Part shown: in pieces, positions 1 to 10,205 of the stretch | Position numbering within the stretch: position 1 is the stretch's first letter | Layout of the letters: each line of letters starts with the position of its first letter | Origin: Agarophyton chilense | Lineage: Eukaryota; Rhodophyta; Florideophyceae; Gracilariales; Gracilariaceae | Reading direction: 5' to 3' | Assembly: GCA_030374765.1 (NCBI GenBank) | Contig: JARGXX010000068.1 | Span: 3,348,001 to 3,412,000, forward strand | Length of the DNA stretch: 64,000 nt | Position numbers and translations under genes: made by a program | Notes under the pieces: model-generated | What the model was told of the DNA's origin: nothing | What the model saw: only the letters and a program-made list of their open reading frames with translations | Databases searched by the model: none

Positions 1-501
1 ATGGTGCCATATTTGCGCGAGTCAATGCGCATCTGCTACAGAATATGCCATGTGTTCCGATACGGTATGCAAGATAATTGTCTGCCGTGGTTGTTTCTTG
101 AGATTCTCTTGGGGATGGGGTAAACTGCAACGGTCGACATGGAGATGTGTGCACTGTAGAAGGCTTTGTCCGGCAGTGGCGCACTGCCGGATCAGCGGCA
201 TCCACTCTATTCGAAAGCGACGACATTCATCAGCCATGTCTAGGTTGAGAGGCTGAAGACTATAATGCCCATTACCACGTGCATGCCATGTGCTTTCGTC
301 TGCGTCACAAATAAGGGCTCAACTGACACTGGCTCCCGTTTTAACACACACCATCCCATGCAGGTTCCGCTCAAATGTCATGTTACGGACAAGCAAACAG
401 CTCATTACCGTAACGATTACGTGTAAAATTACGTTTCGTAATAGGCTGCAGGTACCCTCACCATACGGAATGAACGTAAAAGAAGTAGGCTTTCCTCGTA
501 A
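1..501. other. Intergenic sequence left of the TONSOKU-like gene
   Basis: No convincing gene is visible. Short open frames on both strands (about 70 codons) have no recognisable domain and overlap each other. The stretch holds the 3' flank of the minus-strand TPR/LRR gene that ends at 502. Confidence 0.5.
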
Positions 502-3324
502 TCATTTCATGCCGCAGTCGTTCAAAATCAAATTGGAATCGTCGGCTTCGTCGATAATCTCTTCGGAAACAGTTAAGATTTGTCTCGGGAAGACGTTATT
601 ATCAATGTTTACACCTTTTAGCAGTTTCCGAAGCGTACCGCTCGCTCCACATGCACGTACGTCCACCATTTCCAGCTGGGGAAGAAATTTGAACAGTTCT
701 GAAAAGCAAGCGACTGTAGCTTGTGGATCGTCCAGCTCTAGGAAAGCCGTGGGACAACAGCGATTATTCAAGACAAACGAAAGTTTTTTCACTGGACTAA
801 ACATTTTTTCAGTTTGGGGATTCTTTCGCATGAGTCTTAAACTGTTTACAAGATGCTCCATAAATGAGTTCGGCAACAAATTGTTTGAAACATCGAATAG
901 CTCAACTCTGAACGCATTCAGTAGAAGTCGAGCCATTGCGAAGGCAGTTGCCTTCGATTGTCGACCAAGAGCATTCTTACTGACATTCACGTTCTTTACT
1001 GACGACAATGATCCAGTCTCACTCAGAGCATCTGCCAGAATTCGAAGAGCATGTCCGGAAAGTCCAGAACATGACAGATTAATTTCCTTGAGGCAATGTA
1101 GATTGGAAGGCGAGACGTATGAACGCAATTTCAAACAGTCGTAAGCGCTGGAAGTTACGGTAGGATTGAAGCTCAGATTCAAATGAACTGGAAAGTCTTC
1201 GCCACATTTTGATAAGGTCTCGAAAACAGTTGAGATGTCGGCGTTGCTGAGAAACATACGAGACAAATTGAGTCCCAGCGGAACTTCTGAGTGTTCATCG
1301 CATGCATCTCGAGCAATTAAAGCCGAAGAAAGTGCTCGCAATGCCCTAACAATTCTCTCTTGCACGCGCGTTGTCGGACTTTGTCGCGCTCCACATATCT
1401 TCTTGTATTCTGTAACTAGATCTGTCACTCCCTTGAATCCAAATGAACGTCGATCTGCCAGAATAGTTCCTCCGTGAGAATGTGAGTGGGAGTGGTTCCC
1501 GCTACAATTCTTAGAGCCAATGCTGGAGCAACGGTCCTTTTGATGACGCTGACGCCTGTTGTCAGAGAAGTGTCGACTAGATTCATCACACACGCGCATT
1601 CTGTGGGGTATCGCAGTTGCCGGTTGAGTAGATAATACCATAACAGACTTCTCTCCTTTTCTGGATGGCACATCGTGAACGAGAGTGTGCGTCTCGGAGG
1701 TGTGGCAGACAGTTTGATATGCTGAACTCATTGCATCGAAATTACCTAGTGCTGGAGCCTTCCCTAAGTCCTCGTTGCGATTATTAAAGATGCTGTAAAT
1801 GTCAACTTCGGTTTGCTTTTCTTCAAAAAGTGGATGTGGCTTAACGCTCGCTCTCGCCTTTTTCATTTCTTCGTAGATGAGTTCTAGGTTGATTTGTGCT
1901 CTTTTGAAGATCCCTTTGTCTGCAGCTTTCTCAGCGAAAAACATACTCTTCTGAAGAGCGTCAATCGCCTTTTGCTTGTTCCCAAAGTCATCCAAGTACA
2001 CACCAAGATTGCACCATGCCTGCGCTTGACCGGCATCATCACCATCGAAAACCGCAAGTTCTCGCGAGGCCCACTTCACTGCTTGCTCGTACTTGTTCAT
2101 CTTCCACATGGCTTCCGCAACATTGGCAACAGCGCTATTGTGAACCGGGCTCGGAATGTCGGTAACAGCTGTATTGCAACCGAATTCATCGACCAAAAGG
2201 AAGTACCTTTTTAACAGTTCCGCCGCTAGTTTCCATTTCTTTAAGGTAAACGCAAGATTCCCAGCTGTCAGTCGATGCCTTGCTTCTTCGATAAAGTTCG
2301 ATTCCGTTTCTGATTCGGCAGCATTCCGCTGTGCCGTTGCCAACTGCCTGTGCATCTGCTCATATTCAATCATTTCTTGTTCTACCACCGCCAAGAACCT
2401 CCGGGCTTCATCTGCGGCATCTCTAGTAGCGGCAATGAGAATAGCTCTCTCTAGAGCCTGTTTAGCGCCTCGATAATCCTGTGTCTCACGCAAGGCCACT
2501 GCCAATTTCCGGAGAGCATCGCTTTCATCAGGCTCATCACCTGCTTGTCTCGCCATTTGAACCCACTGTCGAGAGTAAAACTGACACATACGCCAATCGT
2601 CCTCTTCGCCAGCTTCTTCAGCTAGATTAGCCATAGCCCTTAAGAAGTTTGGCATGTCATTGACTCGTTTAGCATTTAAAACAACAGCATTCAACATGAT
2701 CTTGGCCTTTTTCTTCTCGCCCATGCCGCTCAAAGCAATGGAAAAGTTGACCGCCAAGCCATGTGTCATAACGTTTCTATCGACCGAGAGGGCACTGCCG
2801 ATACAAGGGTCAATGCATTCAATGAGCTTGGCAGCATGGATGCAGCACTGGGCGGCATGCGTGAACGCAGAAACTCGCTTCGTTTCCATGGCAAGAGCCA
2901 GTGCGCTTTGTGCGATTGCAGCAGATGCGGCCTGACGTTCTAAAGAAGCCGAAGGATTTTCTATAGCGCGCGCAATCTGTAGGGCCTGCCTGTGTTGCTT
3001 ATGAGCGGCACGGATGACTTCAGCCTTGTCGGTAATGAGATTATCGTGTGCGTCAACAAGTCGATCTAACTTTAGAATGACATCCCCGCAGCGACGGTAC
3101 GCGATAGCCAGATCAAGTCTATGCTGGAAGTTGTTCGGGTTGGTGTCTACGAGTCGCTTGCAAGCGGCCTTTTCGAGTCGGTGGGCGTTGAGCGCATGGC
3201 GGTAGCGGCGCGCTTGTAAGTAGGCAAGGCCCAAGTTGTTGTACAACTTTTGCGCTTCAGAATCATTATGATCCTCAAGGTTTTCAAGCTGGCGTTGGAG
3301 CTGGGCAATATCGTAGCGCTGCAT
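502..3324 (-). CDS. TONSOKU/TONSL-like TPR and LRR repeat protein
   Basis: A single-exon 940-aa protein starting at an ATG (3324-3322). The first ~500 residues are helical TPR-type repeats, for example the A/LGN-like hairpins around 'NNLGLAYLQARRYRHAL' near the N-terminus and 'WCNLGVYLDDFGNKQKAIDAL' around residue 440. A low-complexity Ser/His linker (about 560-640) follows, then ribonuclease-inhibitor-type leucine-rich repeats (about 690-890, for example 'LNLSFNPTV', 'INLSCSGLSG', 'VNVSKNALG'). TPR followed by C-terminal LRR is the plan of plant TONSOKU/BRU1/MGOUN3 and animal TONSL. Those nuclear scaffolds bind new histone H4 with MMS22L at stalled forks and act in homologous repair. No ankyrin block is seen, as in plant TONSOKU, and the protein is shorter than either family (roughly 1300 aa). 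The family assignment rests on architecture and local repeat style. Another TPR-LRR scaffold is possible. Confidence 0.7.
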   Translation of the reverse strand: MQRYDIAQLQRQLENLEDHNDSEAQKLYNNLGLAYLQARRYRHALNAHRLEKAACKRLVDTNPNNFQHRLDLAIAYRRCGDVILKLDRLVDAHDNLITDKAEVIRAAHKQHRQALQIARAIENPSASLERQAASAAIAQSALALAMETKRVSAFTHAAQCCIHAAKLIECIDPCIGSALSVDRNVMTHGLAVNFSIALSGMGEKKKAKIMLNAVVLNAKRVNDMPNFLRAMANLAEEAGEEDDWRMCQFYSRQWVQMARQAGDEPDESDALRKLAVALRETQDYRGAKQALERAILIAATRDAADEARRFLAVVEQEMIEYEQMHRQLATAQRNAAESETESNFIEEARHRLTAGNLAFTLKKWKLAAELLKRYFLLVDEFGCNTAVTDIPSPVHNSAVANVAEAMWKMNKYEQAVKWASRELAVFDGDDAGQAQAWCNLGVYLDDFGNKQKAIDALQKSMFFAEKAADKGIFKRAQINLELIYEEMKKARASVKPHPLFEEKQTEVDIYSIFNNRNEDLGKAPALGNFDAMSSAYQTVCHTSETHTLVHDVPSRKGEKSVMVLSTQPATAIPHRMRVCDESSRHFSDNRRQRHQKDRCSSIGSKNCSGNHSHSHSHGGTILADRRSFGFKGVTDLVTEYKKICGARQSPTTRVQERIVRALRALSSALIARDACDEHSEVPLGLNLSRMFLSNADISTVFETLSKCGEDFPVHLNLSFNPTVTSSAYDCLKLRSYVSPSNLHCLKEINLSCSGLSGHALRILADALSETGSLSSVKNVNVSKNALGRQSKATAFAMARLLLNAFRVELFDVSNNLLPNSFMEHLVNSLRLMRKNPQTEKMFSPVKKLSFVLNNRCCPTAFLELDDPQATVACFSELFKFLPQLEMVDVRACGASGTLRKLLKGVNIDNNVFPRQILTVSEEIIDEADDSNLILNDCGMK

Positions 3325-3924
3325 TGCCGCGGCCGGAGTCGGAAAGGGGATTAGGCGCGAGGTTGCATAAACGAACCTTTAAAAAAAAAGGCCGCGGGCC
3401 AAAAGTGCACACAACTATGAAGTGCCGAGTTTACGGGATTGGGCATTTCGTTTCGTTTCGGTTTGGCGCCAAAATGAATGGCATAACAACGGTACGAACT
3501 TTGGAAACAGAAGTAGCTCATGGGAGAATCTGGGAATGTTCACGTGTCCACGTGGATGAGAAGCATGGAAGTGGAGCTTTGGTTGTTGTGTAAGCAGCTG
3601 CGCTCGCTGGTTGGTTAGAGCAATGCGTCGGCGGAAGGTAGCCTTTTGGAGGTACTGTGCGCCATTAAGTGCACGCCGGGTGGAAACGGGGGTGTCGTGT
3701 GTGACGTGGAAGGGGGCGTCGCTGCTGTGAGCGCCTGTGCATGACATGCATAGCGGCTCTAAACCGCCGTCTAATACTGTTGGAGAGCTGCGAGCCCCCG
3801 ACCGTTACATTTGCGCATCCTTCCGTTTGAGCTGCCGACGCTGCCGCTTCCCGTCGCGTGCTGCTTATGTCTTTCTGGAGGCACCATCCCTCGCGCTGGC
3901 GTGCAAACTCGCCTGCGTAACGCC
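3325..3924. promoter_or_regulatory. Shared divergent upstream region of the TONSOKU-like and bZIP genes
   Basis: About 600 bp separate the minus-strand TPR/LRR start codon from the first in-frame ATG of the plus-strand bZIP gene, so both promoters must lie here or overlap it. No clear TATA box or repeated operator was seen. The bZIP frame is open upstream to a TTG at 3811, but no ATG precedes 3925 in that frame. Confidence 0.45.
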
Positions 3925-4911
3925 ATGACTGTCTCCAAGCCCCCAACTCCCACCCCCTCACCGCCGTCTCGGAACGCGGTGCGGCCAAAGTCGGAGTCGC
4001 AATCACAATCCGAGGCGCAGTCGCAGACGCAGTCACGGCAGCAAGCGCAGATACAGCTGCAGCAGCTGCCACAAACACAGACGCCACCGCCGCCGCTGCC
4101 AAATACTACACAGGGATTATCGCAAGTGCACCACCAGTCACAGCCGCAGCCACAGCTGCAGCCGCAATTGCATCTAACTCAACCGCAGACGCCAAGAACC
4201 CCTAAAGCCGAAGCCGTCCTTCCCTCGACGCCCACCACTCCCGGCCCGCTATCTCCGCTTTCCGCTTCGAAAAAGCTCAAAGGTGGCCGTCGAGTCGTGA
4301 ACCCCAACCTCACCGATGAACAGCGCCGACGCGAACGAGTGTTAAAGAATCGTGAGTCTGCAATGAAGAGTCTACAAAAGAAAAAGCGCTACACCGAGGA
4401 CTTGGAGCACCGCGCGGTGGCGCTGGCCTCAAGAAATCGCGAGCTCCGCGATAAGATTCGGCTCTTGCTCGCTCGGCTTCAGCAGATGGGAATCGTCGCC
4501 GTCCCGGGTGTTGGCGTCTTCTCGTCCCCAGCTGTTCAAACGCCCTTTTCAAGTATGCCACCATCGTCTGCACCTGCCGAGCCCCCGGCCGCATCAGCTC
4601 CAATCGTTCCCTCTGATTGGTCTGTCGATTTCCACAATCCTGCGCCGGTTTCGGTTACTCCTGGCCCTGCTGTTTCCGCACCTACTTTGCAAATCCCGGA
4701 AGCCCTTCAAACCACAGCCGAACTCGCGACTCCGACTGCCGCCTCTAGCTTGCCGCACGACGATATATCCGCTATGATCAATCAGTCCTTACCGATTGTA
4801 GGAACGCCTCCCACTTCGCCCGCTCTGGCTCTCCAACCGGACCTTTTTTCGTTATCCGAATCAGAATCAAAGCTTGGTGTTTTCGATATTCCCCACATGA
4901 CATGTCAATAA
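3925..4911 (+). CDS. bZIP transcription factor with Gln/Pro-rich activation-type N-terminus
   Basis: A 328-aa protein counted from the first in-frame ATG (3925). Residues ~20-115 are Gln/Ser/Pro-rich low complexity, typical of transactivation regions. A basic-leucine zipper spans about 128-190: the basic region carries Asn142, and leucines at 160, 167, 174 and 181 (then Met188) form the zipper. The C-terminal half is Pro/Ala/Ser-rich and acidic near the end. bZIP proteins bind DNA as dimers in the nucleus. The invariant basic-region arginine eight residues after Asn142 is Leu150 here (codon cta), with Gln151 and then KKKR following. The gene diverges from the TPR/LRR gene and converges on the GNAT-VOC gene 243 bp away. 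The bZIP fold is certain; target and subfamily are unknown. Confidence 0.9.
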   Translation: MTVSKPPTPTPSPPSRNAVRPKSESQSQSEAQSQTQSRQQAQIQLQQLPQTQTPPPPLPNTTQGLSQVHHQSQPQPQLQPQLHLTQPQTPRTPKAEAVLPSTPTTPGPLSPLSASKKLKGGRRVVNPNLTDEQRRRERVLKNRESAMKSLQKKKRYTEDLEHRAVALASRNRELRDKIRLLLARLQQMGIVAVPGVGVFSSPAVQTPFSSMPPSSAPAEPPAASAPIVPSDWSVDFHNPAPVSVTPGPAVSAPTLQIPEALQTTAELATPTAASSLPHDDISAMINQSLPIVGTPPTSPALALQPDLFSLSESESKLGVFDIPHMTCQ

Positions 4912-5154
4912 TTCCTACGTATCTCACTCGTTCTCTATTTTTTACTAATTGTCTACGCGTTTTACCCCGTGTCCCACTGCCTGTTACACACACCATCAGG
5001 AAAAAAGGCAGATCACCATCTTCATTTCTTATTATGCATCAGTCACGAATTTCTCGAAGTCAGGTTCTCTTACCATCGGCTTCTAGTTCTCCTTACGTCG
5101 TGCAGCAACCTCTTCAAGGCTTTGTACATCATAGGTCGCCAGAGTAAACCTGAT

Positions 5155-6268
5155 TTACCACTGCGCGTCGTATTCGGACCCTTCATGTTTCTGAATGAGT
5201 CTGGTTAGTTCGAGCAACGTACCATCTGCATCTGAAATGAAGGAAACCTCCACCACGTTGCTGCCGATCATTATTGGTCTTGGTTTCTCCACTACTCGAA
5301 GAGACATTTGAAACCTATGAACCGATTCTTTTTGAACTGTGCTCAAGAACTTGCTTAAATCTGTGCACGCTCGAGAAACGTCAAAAGACATGTGGCCGAG
5401 ACCTGGTGTGTAGTCTGCCATTCCGCTCTCCCATGCGTTTCGTACTTGCTGTTCGGTGACCAAGGTTTTCATCTCCAGAAGCTCAATACGCTGTTCAATG
5501 TACGGTGACTGTTACGAACATTCAAGGCCGTGATCTTATATACTGTCAGTAGTTTGGTCTTTTCTAAAGATAAAAACACGCAGAAAGGTTACGCACCTCT
5601 ATCCACGCACCTCGAACTCCGTTTGCTCTAAATCGCGATATATCCTGGAACCCAAGCAATGAATAGAATCGTCTGGCGCGGGCTATATCCATCGTGCGGA
5701 CCATTACGTGACTCAAGCTAAAATTTCCGTTGCTCGCTCCCACAGGATGCCTCCTTCTTACCATCGCGACGTGCGGAATGCCTGCTTCCGTCAACACGCC
5801 ATGCCCTTCTTCGGTAACCCAACCTAAATTTCGATAAAAGAGCTCCTTGTCTTGCATGGCGTGGCAGTATAATACGCCTCGAAAGTTGCTCACCATGGGC
5901 AACCTCTCCACGTAGGTCAATAGAGCTCTTCCGATACCTTTTCTTCTAGCAAATTGCTCGACGGCCATGCGCTCGAGCTTTAATGTCATTTCGCTCATGC
6001 TGAGGCGACAGGTTGCGATGGGTTGTCTGTCAAGTGTTACTAGAAAATGAACTATATGTGCAGGTATAGGCCAAACATCGCAAAAGTCATATTCATCCTC
6101 TCGTGGTATTCCCATTTCTTCAACAAACACTCTGGTTCGGATAAGAAGTACGTGTCTAAGTTCTTCTGCGGTGCAAACTTTTCTAACCATAACGGCGCCT
6201 CGTTCCGCCTGAGGTTTGATCGCATCAAGATTCGCACTCATTATCGTTGGAAATATGTACGCTATCAT
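5155..6268 (-). CDS. GNAT acetyltransferase fused to a VOC (glyoxalase-fold) domain, two exons
   Basis: Exon 1 is 6268-5597 and exon 2 is 5490-5155. A 106-nt intron (GTGCGT...ACAG, phase 0) joins them into 335 aa. Residues ~28-172 are a YjcF/ElaA-type GNAT domain: 'RTRVFVEEMGIP' opens the fold, and the acetyl-CoA-binding R-x-x-G-x-G motif is RRKGIG (108-113). Residues ~184-323 are a vicinal-oxygen-chelate domain. After splicing, its four usual metal-ligand positions are filled: His187, Glu227 (in RIELLE), His257 (GLGHMSF) and Glu318. Without splicing the VOC domain is cut in half and its second ligand strand is lost, which supports the intron. The start may instead be the second ATG (Met10, codon at 6241). 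GNAT enzymes transfer acetyl groups to amines and VOC enzymes use a divalent metal. The substrate is unknown. Confidence 0.85.
5491..5596 (-). other. Spliceosomal intron in the GNAT-VOC gene
   Basis: Read on the minus strand, the intron begins GTGCGT after codon GAG (5599-5597) and ends ...TTGAACAG before CGT (5490). Removal keeps phase 0 and creates the VOC strand RIELLEM, which is interrupted by a stop codon if retained. It is the only intron that could be placed with confidence in this window. Confidence 0.8.
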
Positions 6269-6506
6269 GGGAAAAGCGGCGGTTTGGCCAGACAGACGAT
6301 GTGGGGGAAACTACTTTAAAGCGGCCGGGGCTCCTCAGATCGATGCAGCACCTTTGTACTTGTTTCGCAACAACGGTTTCTTGGTATTAGTTTGTTGAAC
6401 AGTTCCGGGTGGAAAAACGCCTCACTGATGCCTTCGATGCTGGTATAAACGACGGGAGATTTCCGACAGGGCGAAGGACTGCGGGCTACAGGAATCCCCA
6501 CCGGAG
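6269..6506. other. Upstream flank of the GNAT-VOC gene
   Basis: About 240 bp between the GNAT-VOC start codon and the TA that precedes a Tc1-type terminal repeat. No gene is visible. The promoter of the minus-strand gene should lie here. Confidence 0.4.
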
Positions 6507-6508
6507 TA

Positions 6509-7035
6509 CAGTGCGTTTCAAAAATATATCCCTTTGACAAAAACTGCGCCAAAAAGGCATTTCATGTACTGTAGAGCACATTTCACACCAAGAGGATTAA
6601 TGTTGATTTACTGCTGCGTAGGACGTCCGGCCCGGAGGGTCAACTAGTGAACGTGCCCACGGCGCCAGTGACTAAAATCGACGTTACAAGACATTACAAA
6701 CTAAAACATAGACCAGACCCAGAGAAAGAGAAATAGACATGTGAGCTGTCCGAACAAAGTAAGCAGGGTTGGGTAGCAATAGAAAAAGAAATAGAATTGC
6801 TGGAGACGTGCGACGGCGAAGAAAGGCCGCTCCTACCGCCATTAGATAGGCTACGCTCGGCATGCTTAGAAAGTTTACAGCTGCTCGCTACTCCCCGTGT
6901 ATCTTCATTTGCATACTTGTAGTACACAACCACATAAAAACCACGAAGTCAAAATCTCTGTTTCAAAATTATATCCTTTATACAATCACTAGCTCAACTA
7001 CGGCTCGTGGCCCGCCTCTGACAGGCTCTCAACAT
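6509..7035 (+). mobile_element. Remnant of a Tc1-type transposon (left end), with a ~340-bp insertion
   Basis: 6509-~6584 begins CAGTGCGTTTC directly after a TA (6507-6508). It matches, in reverse complement, the right terminal repeat of the Tc1-like element ending at 52144. The homology resumes at ~6928 with the inner repeat and runs to ~7035 over the start of the transposase reading frame; its first codon is ACG here instead of ATG. Between them lies ~340 bp (about 6585-6927) of unrelated sequence absent from the 52-kb copy. The transposase is otherwise deleted. Confidence 0.75.
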
Positions 7036-7064
7036 GTGACAACCATGCTATTAGTACCTCAAGG

Positions 7065-7476
7065 TGTCGTACAATCACCTTTGAGATCTGCTACTGCCTT
7101 GTCTTGGGAGCCTGGTGACGCTCAACCTTAGAAGGTAGACGTAATAAACTTAGATGGAAACGGGGTGCCGTGAAAACCCGCAGGAGCAAACGGCGGAGCA
7201 ACTAGCCTATACCATGTAGTTGAACGATTGTAGGCGTCGACGCGCGGGAAAGCCTGTGTCGTAGTTGAGAAACGGTGAACCAAAAGGTATAGTCGTGACC
7301 CAAGTGATGCCTGTCTTTATCAGACTAGGATGGAGGAGGTGCAGTTCTCTATATGCAGTGAACTGCACTCTCCAGATCACCCGGGAGATGCCAGCAAGGC
7401 ACGGTCTCTGACCTAGCGTCAAAGACCTGGCCAGCACTGGCTACAGTGGCATGTGGCCACTCTACTACTGTACTAA
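7065..7476 (+). repeat. Dispersed repeat R, uninterrupted copy
   Basis: Closely similar to 34314-34614 followed by 46335-46452. Those two halves are separated by gypsy copy A, so this copy is the paralogous empty site. It begins TGTCG and contains no ORF. It could be a solo LTR of an unrecognised element, but no clear CA end or target duplication was found. Confidence 0.8.
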
Positions 7477-7637
7477 AATAAATATAATAGCTCTCGCATC
7501 AGAGAACAGAGTCAGTCCTAAGGCGACACCTGAAGAAGGCCCGAGACGCTCTCAAGGTTGAACGCAGTCCCGGAACACGCACGATTGAGATACAGGAACG
7601 ACCTTGGGAGAGCAAAAGCATTACTTTATTTGATTAA
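7477..7637. other. Spacer between repeat R and the antisense-ORF remnant
   Basis: No gene or recognisable repeat is seen. It flanks the 3' end of the decayed minus-strand ORF. Confidence 0.3.
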
Positions 7638-9996
7638 CTAACACCATGACTTCAAAGTTCGCGGAGGCGCGCCAAAAACCAACAGCACTCCCTGGGGCGG
7701 CGCAGGGGTACCTCCGTCGTCTTCATTGGAATCTGCAGGAGCGAAACCCGGACTAGGGTCATCCGAGGAGACAACAGGACCACTATGACCGGCCCCAGTG
7801 AGCCGAGCCCGCTTCTTCGGCGGAGATTCACCTGAAGACTTATTGTCATCATCGAAAGCCTCATGGTCACTCAAATTTAGACCATACCGGTCATTCAAGT
7901 CAGAAGTAACCCTCTGGGAGGTCACTTGGGCATTCTGCTGCAGGGTATTGACCATGGACGTCTTCAGGTCCTGATCCTGTTGGAAAACTGCGGCGTGGCG
8001 CGCCGAGAGACACGCCCGGGAGCAAGCTTCCCTCAAAACTGTCACAATGTCCATCGAGTGTAATACCAACAGTATGGCACACATGACAAAGATCCGAAGC
8101 CGCAGCCGTGATCGAAGCGGGAAAGGGTGGAAATGGATAGGACGGAGTGATATCGACGCCCCGAGTGGACGTTTGAGCCAGCAAATCACCTACAGAACTT
8201 TCGGCCTCGACAATAACCTCGCCAGGGGGGATGTTCACTTGGGCGACTGGCGGCTCATAAGAGAGCTAATTCTGAGGAGCAGCACCCGGAGAAGTTGGAG
8301 GAGGAGAAGCGGTCGGCAACAACACAGCGGATTCGACCGGAGGATTAACACGCTCTACGGGTAGGACGAAGGGACCTTCACTGAAGGATTCTCCATCGGA
8401 CATCCCAGCAGGAACCAACGGCGTGGCTTCCACATCAGGCTCGAAGCACAGCGGATCGAAGCCGATGGCCTTCGGATGATAGTCGGGCACATGGCGCCTT
8501 GGGATATCCGATGGTTGATTCCTCAAAGAATTGGCGGGATAGGCATGAGCGTCGTCCCGACCCTACGGATGTAACGGAATCGACGTGAATGAGTCCGTAT
8601 CGTGGTCATACCAAAAGGAACCCGGGAGTCTTGCCCCACACGACCTGTAGGACATGATCCAAAAGGGCCTCGATCTCCTCGACGTCGAACTGGGTCCCAA
8701 GGACGATATTCTGAATTCCCAGGCTCCTTAGAAAACGGATCATGATGTCCCAGAGCGGGATTACGCGATCTCGAGGACCGGGTATGTTCTCGTCTTACCA
8801 TACCCTCCAATTCTCCAAACGGACATTACCACGTATTACGTATTTCGCGGTATCCAGGAAGGCCATAAGGGACAACACGTCGAACTCAACGAAGAATACC
8901 TGCCAGGAAAGCCACAACCTTCGGTCATTTCCATCGCCCATGAGTTGGGACGATTGGTACGCCACCGCAGACGGCTTGGATACCAAAAGGAGCGGCGAGA
9001 CACGCCAATACATTGCCTATTGGTTCTCATCCTCGTGGGGAAGCAAAAGATATAACTGAAAACGTTTGTCTGCGCTCATGTCCTGAAACTCCACCTGGTG
9101 CCAACAAAAGAAGAACCCCAGGGATTGAAGCAAACTACCATCGGGCTCGTGCATCTCGTTCCAAGAGACCCTATTGGACATCCAAAACAGGCGGTCATAC
9201 GGAGGCCGGAAGCACATAAGCGCCAAGAGGTTGTGACCCGCGGGAGGAAATCGCACATGAGGCGAGATGAAGTCCGTGAATAGGTCCGTAAGGAGTTTTT
9301 TCACCCTTGCCTGGTATTCGGCTTCCTCCTCGCACCGGATGTATGTCATTTCCGCTTGGATGAGGGTGCGACATCGCGTCTCCGAACGCAGATCTACAGG
9401 ACAATGCAACCAACGGTAATACCACGAGACGCTGCGCGCGTTCTTGCTGCTCCTCCGGAAATCGGGTATCTTTGCAAACCTTCGGGCGTCGAGATACATA
9501 TGACAGAACCTTTCGTATTCTTTCAAAGAGGGCGGAAGAATGGCATGACGCACAGTCCGCGGATTCCGTCCGATGGTATGGTCATAGCGGTCCCCGGGAC
9601 GTTCGTAAGCCACTTAGTACCCCGAGGAGCTCCCCGCTTGGTTGTTCGAAGCCATGTTACCACCGCTCACAGGCTGGTCCGCCGACAAATGGATTGGAAA
9701 GCCGACGCAAGTGACATAGTCCGGAGGGAGAACGGCGTATCCGACGGGCTTATGAGGCGAGTTCGGCATCGCGCGCGACCAATGGAGAAGTACCACGTTC
9801 AGAGGACGAGTTGACGGAATCGACCCGAACGGACCGACAGGCGTGAACCACGGTGGACGAAGCGCGGAGGGTCACCAAAGAAAGAACGGAGACTAAGGAC
9901 GGCCCCAATGACCGTCAGAGGAGAAGAAGCCAATGGACCGTCTCGGCAACGCGACGCGAAGATTGCGCCGGCGATGCACCTATGGCCAGCGCTCAC
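7638..9996 (-). pseudogene. Decayed, divergent homologue of the gypsy antisense ORF (element D)
   Basis: Minus-strand coding remnants in several frames: 9613-9017 (198 aa), about 8810-8600, 8526-8266 and 8189-7638. They line up in order with the intact antisense ORF at 43483-45339. The 'WHQVEFQD...LYLLLPH' stretch corresponds to 'RAEFRY...GFLVPYPH', the segment near 8800 to the 'FRIWYIPP' helix, and 'VLPVERVNPPVESAVLLP' to 'VLPVEPSAPFQPVGTT'. As in copies A and B, it lies just inside a polypurine tract and a 3' LTR (10206) on the opposite strand. Function is unknown. Many frameshifts make it non-functional. Homology was judged by eye at low identity but with colinear landmarks. Confidence 0.6.
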
Positions 9997-10190
9997 GACG
10001 CGTGGGAGTTTCAGTCCTTAGGCAAATTAATTGCTCTCCGGCGGCACTGGTCAGCTCACGCTTCCTCGCATCTGCGCAGGCGATGACGACGCGACGTTCC
10101 GTCGCGCCCAATGGTCCTGGGAGCGACTAAGCGCTCACGTCCCCTGGGTCAATCATGAAGAAATCTGGACATCGCCGTGACGGTCGAATC

Positions 10191-10205
10191 TTAAGGAGGG
10201 AGAGA
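10191..10205 (+). promoter_or_regulatory. Polypurine tract of element D
   Basis: The purine run (TTAAGGAGGGAGAGA) ends exactly where the LTR begins with TG, as expected for the plus-strand primer of an LTR retrotransposon. The same TTAAGGAGGG core precedes the 3' LTR of gypsy copy A. Confidence 0.65.

Noticed and set aside
290..1144. Plus-strand ORF of 284 codons under the TPR/LRR gene
   Set aside because: It is antisense to the well-supported LRR region, has no domain, and follows from the codon composition of the real gene.
3811..3924. Upstream extension of the bZIP frame
   Set aside because: It would need a TTG start; the first ATG is at 3925.
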